From positions 2,604,001 to 2,668,000 of the forward strand of contig NZ_CP132932.1 of the NCBI RefSeq assembly GCF_040358985.1: a stretch of 64,000 nucleotides of DNA, given 5' to 3'. This DNA comes from Tunturibacter empetritectus (lineage in GTDB: Bacteria; Acidobacteriota; Terriglobia; Terriglobales; Acidobacteriaceae). Below the pieces are notes generated by a model. That model saw nothing but the letters and a program-made list of their open reading frames with translations. It had not been told where the DNA came from and made no database searches. Made by a program: the position numbers and the translations under genes. This document shows positions 52,292-60,826 of the stretch, one piece after another (the stretch's first letter is position 1; every line of letters starts with the position of its first letter).

Positions 52292-53944
52292 ATGATCTCA
52301 GTATCCAACGTCACTATGCGCTATGGCTCGAAGCTCCTCTTCGAGGATGTTTCAGTCACCTTCACTACCGGCCGACGCTACGGCCTCACCGGACCCAACG
52401 GCGCCGGCAAATCCACCTTCATGAAGTGCCTCACCGGCGAGATCGACCCCCAAAAGGGAACCGTCGTGAAGCCGAAAAAAATCGGCGTCCTCTCCCAGGA
52501 CCAGTACGCCTTCGACGCCTACCGCGTCATCGACACCGTCATCATGGGCAACAAGGGCCTGTGGGCTGCGCTTGAAGAGCGCGAGATCATCTACGCCAAG
52601 CCCGAGATGACCGACGAAGACGGCTCCCGCCTCGGCGAGCTTGAAGGCATCGTCGGCGACGAAGACGGCTACGAAGCCGAGTCCAACGCCGCCGTCCTCC
52701 TGCAAGGCCTCGATATCCCCGACGAGCTCCACGAGCGCAAGATGTCCGAGCTTCAGGGTGGCCAGAAGGTTCGCGTGCTCCTCGCGCAAGCCCTCTTCGG
52801 CAACCCCCAGGCCCTGCTCCTCGACGAGCCCACCAACTATCTCGACCTCGAGTCCATCCACTGGCTCCAGGACTTCCTCATCCGCTACAACGGCACCGTC
52901 ATCACCATCTCGCACGACCGGCACTTCCTCAACAACGTCTGCACCCACATCGCCGACATCGACTACGAGACCATCATCACCTACAACGGCGGCTACGACG
53001 ACATGGTCTTCCAGAAGACCAGCGTCCGCACCCGCATCGAGAGCCAGAACGAGCAGCGCGAAAAGAAGATCGCGCAACTCAACGACTTCATCGCCCGCTT
53101 CTCCGCCGGCACTCGCTCCTCGCAAGTAAACTCCCGCAAGAAGGAAGTCGAGCGCCTCGCCACCAGCGAGCTAGCCCGCTCCAACATCGCCCGCCCCTTC
53201 ATCAGCTTCAAGATGGAGCGCCCCTCCGGCAAAAACGTCCTCGAGTTCGAGCAGGTCAACAAGAGCTACGTCCAGAAAGACGGCAAGACCGAGCACGTTA
53301 TCAAGAATTTCACCGGCTCCGTCACTCGCGGCGACAAGGTCATCCTGATGGGCCGCAACGGCCAGGGCAAAACCACTCTCCTCAAAGCTCTGTTGGCCAA
53401 CGGCCCCGGCATCGACGAGCTAGGCTTCGAAGACAAATCTGTCTCAATCGACTCCGGCTCCGTCAAATGGGGCCACGAGGTCTCCATCGGCTACTTCGCG
53501 CAGGACCACAAAGGCTCGATTCAACTCGGCATGACAGCCAGCGACTGGCTCCACCAGTTCGATCCCCAGGCCACCAAGGAAGACATTCGCGGCATCCTCG
53601 GCCAGATGCTCTTCAAGGGAGAAGAGGGCCTCAAGAAGACCGACGCTCTCTCCGGTGGCGAAGCTGCTCGTCTGCTCTTCTGCAAGATCATGCTGCAGAA
53701 GCCCAACGTCCTCGTCCTCGACGAGCCTACGAACCACTTAGATCTCGAAGCTATCAACGCGCTCAATCAGGCGATCCAGAAGTACGAAGGCACAGTCTTC
53801 CTCGTCACTCACGACCAGGATCTCATCGAAGAGGCCGGTACGCGCATCTGGCACTTCGAGGGCGGCCCCACCGACTTCCACATCACCGACCACAAAGGCC
53901 CTTACGAGGAGTATCAGCAGCAGCTCGCCATCGTCGCAAAATAA
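52292..53944 (+). CDS. ABC-F family ATPase (YbiT-like)
   Basis: 550 aa with two full ATP-binding domains and no membrane segment. Domain 1: GPNGAGKST at ~34-42, QGGQKVR signature variant, LLLDEPTNYLDLES. Domain 2: GRNGQGKTT, LSGGEAARL, LVLDEPTNHLDLEA. The interdomain linker (about 230-310) is helical and charged (RTRIESQNEQREKKIAQLNDF), as in ABC-F translation factors. It probably acts at the ribosome on stalled or slow elongation, but this is by family. No ribosomal-protection antibiotic phenotype can be deduced. Repeat copy 4 begins immediately after the stop. Confidence 0.92.
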   Translation: MISVSNVTMRYGSKLLFEDVSVTFTTGRRYGLTGPNGAGKSTFMKCLTGEIDPQKGTVVKPKKIGVLSQDQYAFDAYRVIDTVIMGNKGLWAALEEREIIYAKPEMTDEDGSRLGELEGIVGDEDGYEAESNAAVLLQGLDIPDELHERKMSELQGGQKVRVLLAQALFGNPQALLLDEPTNYLDLESIHWLQDFLIRYNGTVITISHDRHFLNNVCTHIADIDYETIITYNGGYDDMVFQKTSVRTRIESQNEQREKKIAQLNDFIARFSAGTRSSQVNSRKKEVERLATSELARSNIARPFISFKMERPSGKNVLEFEQVNKSYVQKDGKTEHVIKNFTGSVTRGDKVILMGRNGQGKTTLLKALLANGPGIDELGFEDKSVSIDSGSVKWGHEVSIGYFAQDHKGSIQLGMTASDWLHQFDPQATKEDIRGILGQMLFKGEEGLKKTDALSGGEAARLLFCKIMLQKPNVLVLDEPTNHLDLEAINALNQAIQKYEGTVFLVTHDQDLIEEAGTRIWHFEGGPTDFHITDHKGPYEEYQQQLAIVAK

Positions 53945-53945
53945 G

Positions 53946-54179
53946 GTCCTGCCGGACGGGCCCGCTACGCTTGCCACCCCTCGAACGAAGACCTGTTCGC
54001 GGGGGCCCCGATCCGAGCGGTCACTTCGTGACGCGTATACCGGTCCCGGCAAGATGAACCTCCACGGTCCTCCCGTTGGTCGAAGATCAATCTCTCCCCC
54101 GACCAACGGGAGGACCAGCCGAAGGGGTATACAAGTCACGAAGTGACCGCCGCCCGCGCAGGGCGCCCATCCGGCAGGA
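53946..54179 (+). repeat. Dispersed palindromic repeat, copy 4 (longest)
   Basis: 234 bp. Outer and middle arms, GTATACC and inner inverted arms (CCTCCCGTTGGTCG / CGACCAACGGGAGG) are all present. About 40 bp extra, with its own ACGAAGACCTGTTCGCGG sequence, has been inserted in the left arm only, so the terminal palindrome is asymmetric. It starts one base after the ABC-F stop and ends 36 bp before the DUF2237 gene. Confidence 0.9.
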
Positions 54180-54215
54180 CATATCCTTCCCAAAAAGTGG
54201 GATACTAGAAGTCTC

Positions 54216-54617
54216 ATGCCCACCGTAGAACCCATCAAAAATCGCGGCAAAAACGTCCTCGGCCAACCCCTCGACCTCTGCGGCTGCGAGCCCATGACCG
54301 GCTTCTACCGCACCGGCTGTTGCGAGACCGGCCCTGACGACCACGGCGTCCACACCATCTGCTGCGTCGTCGACGCACTCTTCCTCGAAGCCTCCAAGGC
54401 CCTTGGCAACGACCTCAGCACGCCCATGCCGCAGTTTGGCTTTGAGGGCCTGAAACCCGGCGACCGCTGGTGCGTCTGTGCCGCTCGCTGGCTGCAAGTC
54501 CAGCAAGCCGGAGCAGCCTGCCCCATCATCCTCGAAGCCACCCACGAGAACACCCTGAAGATCGTCCCCTTCGAACTCCTCATCCAATACGCCGTCATCC
54601 CCAGCCAACTCCACTAG
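54216..54617 (+). CDS. DUF2237 protein
   Basis: 133 aa, soluble. Cys-rich family pattern: NVLGQPLDLCGCEPMTGFYRTGCCETGPDDHGVHTICCVVDALFLEASKALGNDLSTPMPQFGFEGLKPGDRWCVCAARWLQ. These Cys residues (CGC, GCC, CC, CVC) make a metal-binding or disulfide-based fold likely. DUF2237 proteins are widespread and without known function. There is no obvious operon partner, and the preceding repeat element separates it from the ABC-F gene. Confidence 0.85.
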   Translation: MPTVEPIKNRGKNVLGQPLDLCGCEPMTGFYRTGCCETGPDDHGVHTICCVVDALFLEASKALGNDLSTPMPQFGFEGLKPGDRWCVCAARWLQVQQAGAACPIILEATHENTLKIVPFELLIQYAVIPSQLH

Positions 54618-54867
54618 CTACGTTCTTTCCATGCAAAGCTGCGCCGAATAAACTCAATCTCCTCCTAAGGCCGATCGACGTAATATTTTTCTAACGTTAC
54701 CAGCCTGCTTAGCAGTTTTTGCGGGAAGTTTAAGAATAAACAAGCAACCACAGCTAGGTTCGTTTCCGGATCGCCGACGACCCGGGACTCTCGGTGCTGT
54801 TTTACAGCGTGTCGATGACAACGAGCCTATTTGCCAATAACATCCTTCGATAGACTGGATACAAGTT

Positions 54868-55296
54868 ATGATCAGTCGCGCCAAGGCATCCGAGATGCTC
54901 GACCTCTTTTCGTCCGTCAAGCGAGCAAAAGGCTGGGCCGAGACGCAGATGTATGCGCCCTGGGAACTGGGCCCTACCCAGGTTCGCCTGCTTGAATATC
55001 TCGCCGAACACAATGGAGTGTCACAATCGCAGCTCGCGAAGGCGACTGACACGGACAAAGCGTTGACGGGCAGGGCGCTGCAAACACTGATCGATCGAGG
55101 TTGGCTCCTTAGAGAACGCAGTAGCGAAGACGCACGAGCGTATGTCCTCTCCCTCGCTCCGGCTGGCCGCAAGCTGGTGAAGGAGTTAGGGAAGATGCGT
55201 AATCAGGTCATCGAGCGTCTCGCCCGCACGCTCGATAGTCGAGACGTCGACGACTTCCGCCGTATTGCAGGAAAGCTGCTCGCGCCGGTTCAGTAG
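54868..55296 (+). CDS. MarR-family regulator
   Basis: 142 aa. Winged helix-turn-helix: GPTQVRLLEYLAEHNGVSQSQLAKATDTDKALTGRALQTLIDRGWLLRERSSEDARAYVLSLAPAGRKLV, with dimerisation helices at both ends. It is a single-domain MarR repressor. It lies upstream of the SDR at 55448 in the same direction, with a double palindrome between them; it most likely represses that gene and is released by a phenolic or quinone-type ligand. No cofactor Cys stands out. Confidence 0.9.
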   Translation: MISRAKASEMLDLFSSVKRAKGWAETQMYAPWELGPTQVRLLEYLAEHNGVSQSQLAKATDTDKALTGRALQTLIDRGWLLRERSSEDARAYVLSLAPAGRKLVKELGKMRNQVIERLARTLDSRDVDDFRRIAGKLLAPVQ

Positions 55297-55341
55297 CATT
55301 CTCCGGCAGATCCTTGCGGATAAGTCGAGGCGTGTAGACCG

Positions 55342-55390
55342 TTGACAATAGTAGATGGGTCTACTATCTTAGTGGTAGACCCATCTACTA
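55342..55390 (+). promoter_or_regulatory. SDR 2 promoter with two tandem MarR-type operators
   Basis: TTGACA (55342-55347), 17 bp, TATCTT (55365-55370) is a near-perfect promoter. The spacer is filled by the 18-bp palindrome TAGTAGA-TGGG-TCTACTA (55349-55366). A second copy, TGGTAGA-CCCA-TCTACTA (55373-55390), lies 24 bp downstream over the start site. The 16-bp halves are also exact inverted repeats of each other. Two dimers could bind on adjacent turns and block polymerase. Confidence 0.75.
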
Positions 55391-55447
55391 AATGGGCTGT
55401 GAATACTAAAAAGCACGTATTTCGAGAAAATACACCGAGGATCTTCT

Positions 55448-56404
55448 ATGCAAACATGGACGGCGGCGGACATTGCATCACAGACCGGCAAATTAGTTAT
55501 CGTGACTGGAGCGATGGGGGGATTGGGATTCGAGACCGCGTTGGAACTTGCGCGGGCGGGCGCAGAGGTCATCCTTGCAGGTCGCAACAAGGAGAAGGGC
55601 AGCGTTGCGACACAACGTATACGGCAGCAGGTAGCCTCGGCAAAGGTGCATTTTGAAGATGCAGACCTGGGCAGTCTCGAATCGATCAAGGCGTTTGCAA
55701 GCCGGATGCTCAATCAGGGCCGACCCATAGATATTCTGATCAATAACGCTGGAGTGATGGCGCCCCCAAAGCGGGGGTCCACCATCGATGGATTTGAGTT
55801 GCAGTTTGGCACCAATCACCTGGGCCACTTCGCTCTCACTGGACGCCTGCTGCTGCTGATGCTCCGTTGCGATCAACCCCGCGTCGTCACAGTAAGCAGC
55901 CTCATGCACCGGATGGGCGGTGACATCCATTTCGACGACCTGCAGTGGACGAGCCGGTACAAGCCAAATGCGGCTTATGCGCAATCGAAGCTGGCCAATC
56001 TTCTATTCACCTTCGAACTGCAGCGGCGAAGTAACGCGAATGGGTGGGGTTTAATCTCCAACGCAGCACATCCCGGCGCGGCGACCACCGACCTCATTTC
56101 AAATGGCGCCGGAATGGACAAGCCGCTCAACATGAAATTTGTGTCTTTGATAGGTCACTCCGCCGCTGCGGGCGCACTGCCAACCCTTTATGCGGCAACC
56201 TCACCCGACGCGAAACCGATGAGCTATTACGGCCCGAAAGGACTGTTCGAGCTCAAGGGAGCAGTCGGGCCAGCGATTGTCTCCGGCAAAGCGAAGGATC
56301 CTGCCACTGCCACACGACTTTGGGATGTCTCAGAAGAATTGACCGATGTCCGATGGCCGGATACAAGAAGTAATTCTGCTCTCAAGAATATCGCGGCCCA
56401 GTAA
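55448..56404 (+). CDS. Short-chain dehydrogenase/reductase 2
   Basis: 318 aa, larger than classical. Nucleotide motif TGAMGGLG at residues 20-27, INNAGVM, catalytic SS with YAQSK. This layout (NHLGHFALT after the NNAG) resembles retinol-dehydrogenase/protochlorophyllide-reductase-like SDRs. Controlled by the MarR gene 44 bp upstream of the promoter, by inference from the double operator. A family-level oxidoreductase role is certain; the substrate is not. GAGGA precedes the ATG. Confidence 0.9.
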   Translation: MQTWTAADIASQTGKLVIVTGAMGGLGFETALELARAGAEVILAGRNKEKGSVATQRIRQQVASAKVHFEDADLGSLESIKAFASRMLNQGRPIDILINNAGVMAPPKRGSTIDGFELQFGTNHLGHFALTGRLLLLMLRCDQPRVVTVSSLMHRMGGDIHFDDLQWTSRYKPNAAYAQSKLANLLFTFELQRRSNANGWGLISNAAHPGAATTDLISNGAGMDKPLNMKFVSLIGHSAAAGALPTLYAATSPDAKPMSYYGPKGLFELKGAVGPAIVSGKAKDPATATRLWDVSEELTDVRWPDTRSNSALKNIAAQ

Positions 56405-56486
56405 AGCGCAACCCATTAGTAATCCGTAGTGCTTCCAGTGTTCGTTTTTCCGAAACTACAGACCATCTCTTTTGATGTGGGGGGAA

Positions 56487-56563
56487 TGGTGCGCCCGAGA
56501 AGATTCGAACTTCTGACCTACAGCTTCGGAGGCTGCCGCTCTATCCAGCTGAGCTACGGGCGC
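56487..56563 (-). tRNA. tRNA-Arg (anticodon CCG), CCA encoded
   Basis: Minus-strand cloverleaf: acceptor GCGCCCG/CGGGCGC, D arm GCTC-AGCTGGATA-GAGC, anticodon stem GCAGC with loop CTCCGAA, T arm AGAAG-TTCGAAT-CTTCT. Bases 34-36 are CCG, reading CGG. The discriminator A is followed by CCA in the DNA (56487-56489), so 77 nt in total. It stands alone and reads against its neighbours. Confidence 0.97.
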
Positions 56564-56686
56564 ATACCTCTAGCCTAGCACGATCGCTTCCGGTTGACAG
56601 CCCGCGGCCCTTCGGTGGAGCATCATCTCCAGCACTGAAAAGCCTTCCCAACCGCAGCCCAGCGCATCACGAAAGAGAGAACAAGT

Positions 56687-57226
56687 ATGCACCTCCGCTC
56701 CCTAGCCTTAGCCGCCTGTTGCACTCTCATGACCACCGCAACCACGCTCCAGATCACCGCTCAAGATGCCAAGCCCCTCGCCAGCCCAGCCGCCACCGCC
56801 GAGGCCAGCCTCAACGGCAAGCAACTCACCATCAAGTACAACTCCCCCCGCCTCAAAGGCCGCACCATCGGCACCACCATCGTCCCCTACGGTCAGGTCT
56901 GGCGCACCGGAGCCAACCCCGCCACCACCTTCATCACCGCGACAAACCTGAAGATCGGCACCCTCGACGTCCCGGCCGGCACCTACACCCTCTACACCCT
57001 GCCCAGCGCCAGCCAGTGGCTCCTCATCGTCAACAAGCAGACCGGCCAGTGGGGCACCGAATACTCCGAAGCCCAGGACCTCGGCCGCACCCCCATGACG
57101 AGCAAAACCCTTCCAGCATCGCAGGAGAACATGTCCATCTCCTTCGAACACACCAAAGGAGCCACCACGGAACTCCACGTCAAATGGGCCACCACCGACG
57201 AATATGTAACTGTTAAAGCCCAGTAA
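56687..57226 (+). CDS. Exported DUF2911 protein
   Basis: 179 aa. Signal peptide to about residue 26 (TLQITAQ), then the DUF2911 core: LTIKYNSPRLKGRTIGTTIVPYGQVWRTGANPATTFITATNLKIGTLDVPAGTYTLYTLPSASQWLLIVNKQTGQWGTEY. The VWRTGANPAT motif is the hallmark. The function of the family is unknown; it is common in Bacteroidetes and acidobacteria and is probably periplasmic. GAAAGAGAG upstream of the ATG serves as the ribosome-binding site. Confidence 0.9.
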   Translation: MHLRSLALAACCTLMTTATTLQITAQDAKPLASPAATAEASLNGKQLTIKYNSPRLKGRTIGTTIVPYGQVWRTGANPATTFITATNLKIGTLDVPAGTYTLYTLPSASQWLLIVNKQTGQWGTEYSEAQDLGRTPMTSKTLPASQENMSISFEHTKGATTELHVKWATTDEYVTVKAQ

Positions 57227-57293
57227 GCCAGCCGAGTAAGTCAGCTCAGCCAAGCAAGGCCGGCCGGAGAAGTCGAAGCGCGAAACAGAAAAC

Positions 57294-57575
57294 CTACTTC
57301 GCCGCTTCCTTCTCCAGTTCGAGCCGATCCAGCCGTAACCGCTCCATCACCGAAGCGACCAGCTCCTTCGCTCCATTCAAATTCATCAACACTGCCTGCA
57401 GATCCAGCGCCGGAACCGCAGGATTCCGCGTGCTCGCGCAGTAAACCCCATGCTGCCCAATCAGGACCAGCGCATCGGTCAGCACATCCAGCGTCACCGC
57501 CAGCCGTCCGCGCGCCTCTCCCATCATGAACTCATACTTCTCCAGCTCATCCTGCCGATCATAGAAGACAGACAC
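57294..57575 (-). CDS. Small helical protein at the end of the gcv operon
   Basis: 93 aa from GTG 57575, with AAGGAG 8 bp upstream. It starts one base after the gcvPB stop, so it is coupled to it. The product (MSVFYDRQDELEKYEFMMGEARGRLAVTLDVLTD...) is amphipathic-helical with one Cys and no known domain. Operon position suggests a role linked to glycine cleavage or its regulation, but nothing in the sequence proves it. Confidence 0.65.
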   Translation of the reverse strand: MSVFYDRQDELEKYEFMMGEARGRLAVTLDVLTDALVLIGQHGVYCASTRNPAVPALDLQAVLMNLNGAKELVASVMERLRLDRLELEKEAAK

Positions 57576-57576
57576 G

Positions 57577-59124
57577 CTACCACTCCTTCGCGGCCGTATC
57601 GACCAGCACCGGCTCCGCAGCCACAGGAGCCTTCCAGCGCAGAATCGGCTTCCTCGCCGCCGTCGTCTCATCCAGCCGCTGCAGCCGCGTCGTATGCGGC
57701 GCCGTCTGCACCAGCTCAGGATTCTCTTCCGCCTCCCGCGCAATCTGCTTCAGCGCATCGATCAGCAGATCCAGCTCCTCGCGGCTCTCGCTCTCGGTCG
57801 GCTCAATCATCATCGCGCCGTTGACCACCAGCGGGAACGAAACCGTATACGCATGGAAGCCGTAGTCGATCAGGCGCTTGCCCATATCGCCCGTCTTCAC
57901 GCCGTTCTTCGCCTGCAGCTTGTCCGAGAACACAACCTCATGCAGCGACCGCGTTTTGTACGGCAGCTCAAACGTGCCCTCCAGCTTCGCACGAATGTAG
58001 TTCGCATTCAGCACGGCATCCTCAGTCGTCTGCCGCAGCCCATCCGGCCCATTGGCCAGAATGTACGCCAGCGCCCGCACAAACATCCCGAAGTTGCCGT
58101 AGAACATCCGCACGCGCCCCACACTCTGCGGCCGGTTGTACTCCAGCCCCAGCTTTCCATCAGCCTTCGTCACCACAATCGGCGTAGGCAGAAACGGCTC
58201 CAGAATCTTTTTGCAAGCGACCGGCCCCGACCCCGGACCACCGCCACCATGCGGCGTAGAAAACGTCTTGTGCAGATTCAGATGCATCACATCGACGCCA
58301 AAATCTCCCGGCCGCGTCTTGCCCACCAGCGCGTTCATATTCGCGCCGTCCATATACAGCAGCGCGCCCTTCGCATGCAGAATGTCCGCAATCTTATGAA
58401 TGTCGCTCTCGAACACACCAATCGTCGAAGGATTCGTCAGCATCAGCGCAGCGGTATCTTCATCGACCATCCGCTCCAACTCAGCCACATCCACCATGCC
58501 TTGAGCATTCGACTTCAGATTGGCAACCTCGTATCCGCATACGGCAGCAGTAGCCGGATTTGTCCCATGCGCCGAGTCTGGAATCAGAATCTTCTTCCGC
58601 GGATTTCCCTTCGACTCGTGATATGCCCGCACCAGCAGGATGCCCGTAAACTCACCATGTGCGCCAGCCGCCGGCTGCAGCGTAATCGTGTCCATGCCGG
58701 TAATCTCAATCAGCGCATCGGACAGCGTCTTCATAATCCCCAGGCAGCCCTGCGACAGCGACTCCGGCTGATAGGGATGCGCCTCCGCAATCCCCTCCAG
58801 CCGCGCCACGGCCTCATTCACGCGCGGGTTGTACTTCATCGTGCAGCTTCCCAGCGGATACATCCCCAGATCGATCGCATAGTTCCACGTCGAAAGCCGT
58901 GTGAAGTGCCGAATGATCTCGATCTCGCTCAACTCCGGCATCACGCCGAGATCCGTCCGCACGGAATCCCCGAGCAGCGCCACCGAATCCACCGCCGGCA
59001 CATCCAGCTCCGCCAGCCGATAAGCCTTCTTCCCCGGCGAAGACTTCTCGAACATCAGATCTTCATTCTGATTCGTGTGCGTCGTAGCCTTCTTCGGCGT
59101 ACCTACAAACTTTTCAACTGCCAT
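57577..59124 (-). CDS. gcvPB: Glycine dehydrogenase (decarboxylating) subunit 2
   Basis: 515 aa. The P-protein is split into two subunits as in many bacteria. PLP lysine in LNLHKTFSTPHGGGGPGSGP; other signatures KSSPGKKAYRLAELDVPA near the N terminus and PLGSCTMKYNPRVNE. The C-terminal extension (EENPELVQTAPHTTRLQRLDETTAARKPILRWK) is conserved in this subunit. With GcvPA it decarboxylates glycine and transfers aminomethyl to GcvH. Two bases separate it from the small gene 59127-59471. Confidence 0.96.
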   Translation of the reverse strand: MAVEKFVGTPKKATTHTNQNEDLMFEKSSPGKKAYRLAELDVPAVDSVALLGDSVRTDLGVMPELSEIEIIRHFTRLSTWNYAIDLGMYPLGSCTMKYNPRVNEAVARLEGIAEAHPYQPESLSQGCLGIMKTLSDALIEITGMDTITLQPAAGAHGEFTGILLVRAYHESKGNPRKKILIPDSAHGTNPATAAVCGYEVANLKSNAQGMVDVAELERMVDEDTAALMLTNPSTIGVFESDIHKIADILHAKGALLYMDGANMNALVGKTRPGDFGVDVMHLNLHKTFSTPHGGGGPGSGPVACKKILEPFLPTPIVVTKADGKLGLEYNRPQSVGRVRMFYGNFGMFVRALAYILANGPDGLRQTTEDAVLNANYIRAKLEGTFELPYKTRSLHEVVFSDKLQAKNGVKTGDMGKRLIDYGFHAYTVSFPLVVNGAMMIEPTESESREELDLLIDALKQIAREAEENPELVQTAPHTTRLQRLDETTAARKPILRWKAPVAAEPVLVDTAAKEW

Positions 59125-59126
59125 AG

Positions 59127-59471
59127 TTAGAACTCCTGCGCATCCGCTGCGCCTCCGGTCTCCGAGTAGCTTCCGGACTCCGGCCCATCCAAATCTTCTT
59201 CCCGCAAAGAAAGCCCAAACACCGTTCCATTCTCAAACTCAATCGTCATCGCATCGCCCTCTTCAAGCGAAGCCTGCACGACCTTGTCGTTGATCTGCGC
59301 GCACAGTGCATTCCGATACTCCGGCTCTCCGTACGCCACCGAAAACTCCGGAAACAACACATGCGGCCACGCATAAAACGTCAGTAGAGGAGCCTCAAAC
59401 CGAAGCTGTAGAAAGTCCTCAACAAACTCAACCGCCTTCAACTCCTCCCCAACAATCGCCGACACATCCAT
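59127..59471 (-). CDS. Unknown small protein between gcvPA and gcvPB
   Basis: 114 aa from ATG 59471, two bases after the gcvPA stop; a longer in-frame reading is excluded because it would lie inside gcvPA. It begins MDVSAIVGEELKAVEFVEDFLQLRFEAPLLTFYAWPHVLF, is acidic, and has a YGEPEYRNALCAQIND middle. Such a gene in this exact slot is not part of the standard gcv system. It may be a subunit or regulator specific to the lineage, but this is a guess from position only. Confidence 0.65.
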   Translation of the reverse strand: MDVSAIVGEELKAVEFVEDFLQLRFEAPLLTFYAWPHVLFPEFSVAYGEPEYRNALCAQINDKVVQASLEEGDAMTIEFENGTVFGLSLREEDLDGPESGSYSETGGAADAQEF

Positions 59472-59473
59472 CG

Positions 59474-60823
59474 CTAAGCCTTCTTGCCTGCAAGCGCCGC
59501 CGCGACAGCATCCATTTGCTTCCGCGTCGTCAGCTCTGTCGCGCACCATAGGCTCGCATTCGGCCCGAGCTCCGGATACCACTTCGCCAGTGGCAACCCA
59601 CCGATGATTTTATCGCCAAGCAGAGCAGCGTTCGTCGCCTCGGCACTCTTCGGCAGCTCCAGCACAAACTCATGAAACCGCGGCGCTCCATCAAACAAAA
59701 CCTTCGCGCCCGTCGAGGAAGAGCCATTCAGCACGCCCTTAAGATAAGCCGCCTTCGCAAGATTCTGCTCCGCCAACTCCTTCATCCCTTGCTTGCCGTA
59801 CACACTCAGGAAGATCGTCGTCATCATCGCAACCAAAGCCTGATTGGTGCAGATGTTCGAAGTCGCCTTCTCCCGCCGAATATGCTGTTCACGCGTCGAC
59901 AGCGTCAGTACAAATCCGCGCTTGCCATCCTTGTCCTTCGTCTCGCCGATCAGCCTGCCTGGCATCTGCCGCAAAAACTTCTCTTTGCACGCAATCACGC
60001 CACAGTAAGGGCCGCCGTAACCCACAGCCACGCCATACGACTGCGCCTCCAACGAAACAATATCTGCCTCAGCCGGCGGCCGCACGATCCCCAGCGACAC
60101 CGCCTCCGCGATCGAAACAATCAGCAGCGCGCCCTTCGCATGAGCAACCTCGGCGATCGCCTCAACATCCTCAATCGTGCCAAAGAAGTTCGGCGACTGA
60201 ATCAACACGCAAGCCGTATCCTTCGTGATCGCCGCATCGAGCGCCGCCAGATCAACCCGCCCATTCGCCGAGTATCCAACCTCGACCGTCGGAATCTCCT
60301 GGTGCTGCGCATACGTCGCAATCACCTCGCGATACTCCGGATGCACCGTCCGCGCAATCACCGCGCCATCACGCCCCGTCACGCGCACCGCCATCATGAT
60401 CGCCTCAGCAGCGCCGGTCGAACCGTCATACATCGACGCGTTCGCAATCTCCATCCCCGTCAGCTCGCAGATCATCGTCTGGAACTCGAACATCGCCTGC
60501 AGCGTGCCCTGCGAGATCTCCGGCTGATACGGCGTATAGCTGGTCAGAAACTCACCACGCTGCACCAGCGAGTCGATAATCACCGGCCGATAGTGCCGAT
60601 AAACTCCCGCGCCCAGAAAGCTCGAATAACCAACCGCATTATTCTCCGCAAACTCGCGAAAGCGATCCAGAATCTCCGACTCCCCATGCTGTCGTGGAAT
60701 CTTCAGATCGCGCTTCAGTTGAAACTCGGCTGGAATCGTAGAAAACAGATCGTCGATCGACGCCACGCCAATCTCGGCAAGCATCTCCTCGCGATCCACG
60801 GGGGACTTCGGTAGATAACGCAT
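59474..60823 (-). CDS. gcvPA: Glycine dehydrogenase (decarboxylating) subunit 1
   Basis: 449 aa. N-terminal P-protein half: [110 protein letters not shown], and [10 protein letters not shown]. It forms a heterotetramer with GcvPB. Stop codons of each gene are one to three bases from the next start through the whole operon, so it is one mRNA. Confidence 0.96.
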   Translation of the reverse strand: MRYLPKSPVDREEMLAEIGVASIDDLFSTIPAEFQLKRDLKIPRQHGESEILDRFREFAENNAVGYSSFLGAGVYRHYRPVIIDSLVQRGEFLTSYTPYQPEISQGTLQAMFEFQTMICELTGMEIANASMYDGSTGAAEAIMMAVRVTGRDGAVIARTVHPEYREVIATYAQHQEIPTVEVGYSANGRVDLAALDAAITKDTACVLIQSPNFFGTIEDVEAIAEVAHAKGALLIVSIAEAVSLGIVRPPAEADIVSLEAQSYGVAVGYGGPYCGVIACKEKFLRQMPGRLIGETKDKDGKRGFVLTLSTREQHIRREKATSNICTNQALVAMMTTIFLSVYGKQGMKELAEQNLAKAAYLKGVLNGSSSTGAKVLFDGAPRFHEFVLELPKSAEATNAALLGDKIIGGLPLAKWYPELGPNASLWCATELTTRKQMDAVAAALAGKKA

Positions 60824-60826
60824 CTT

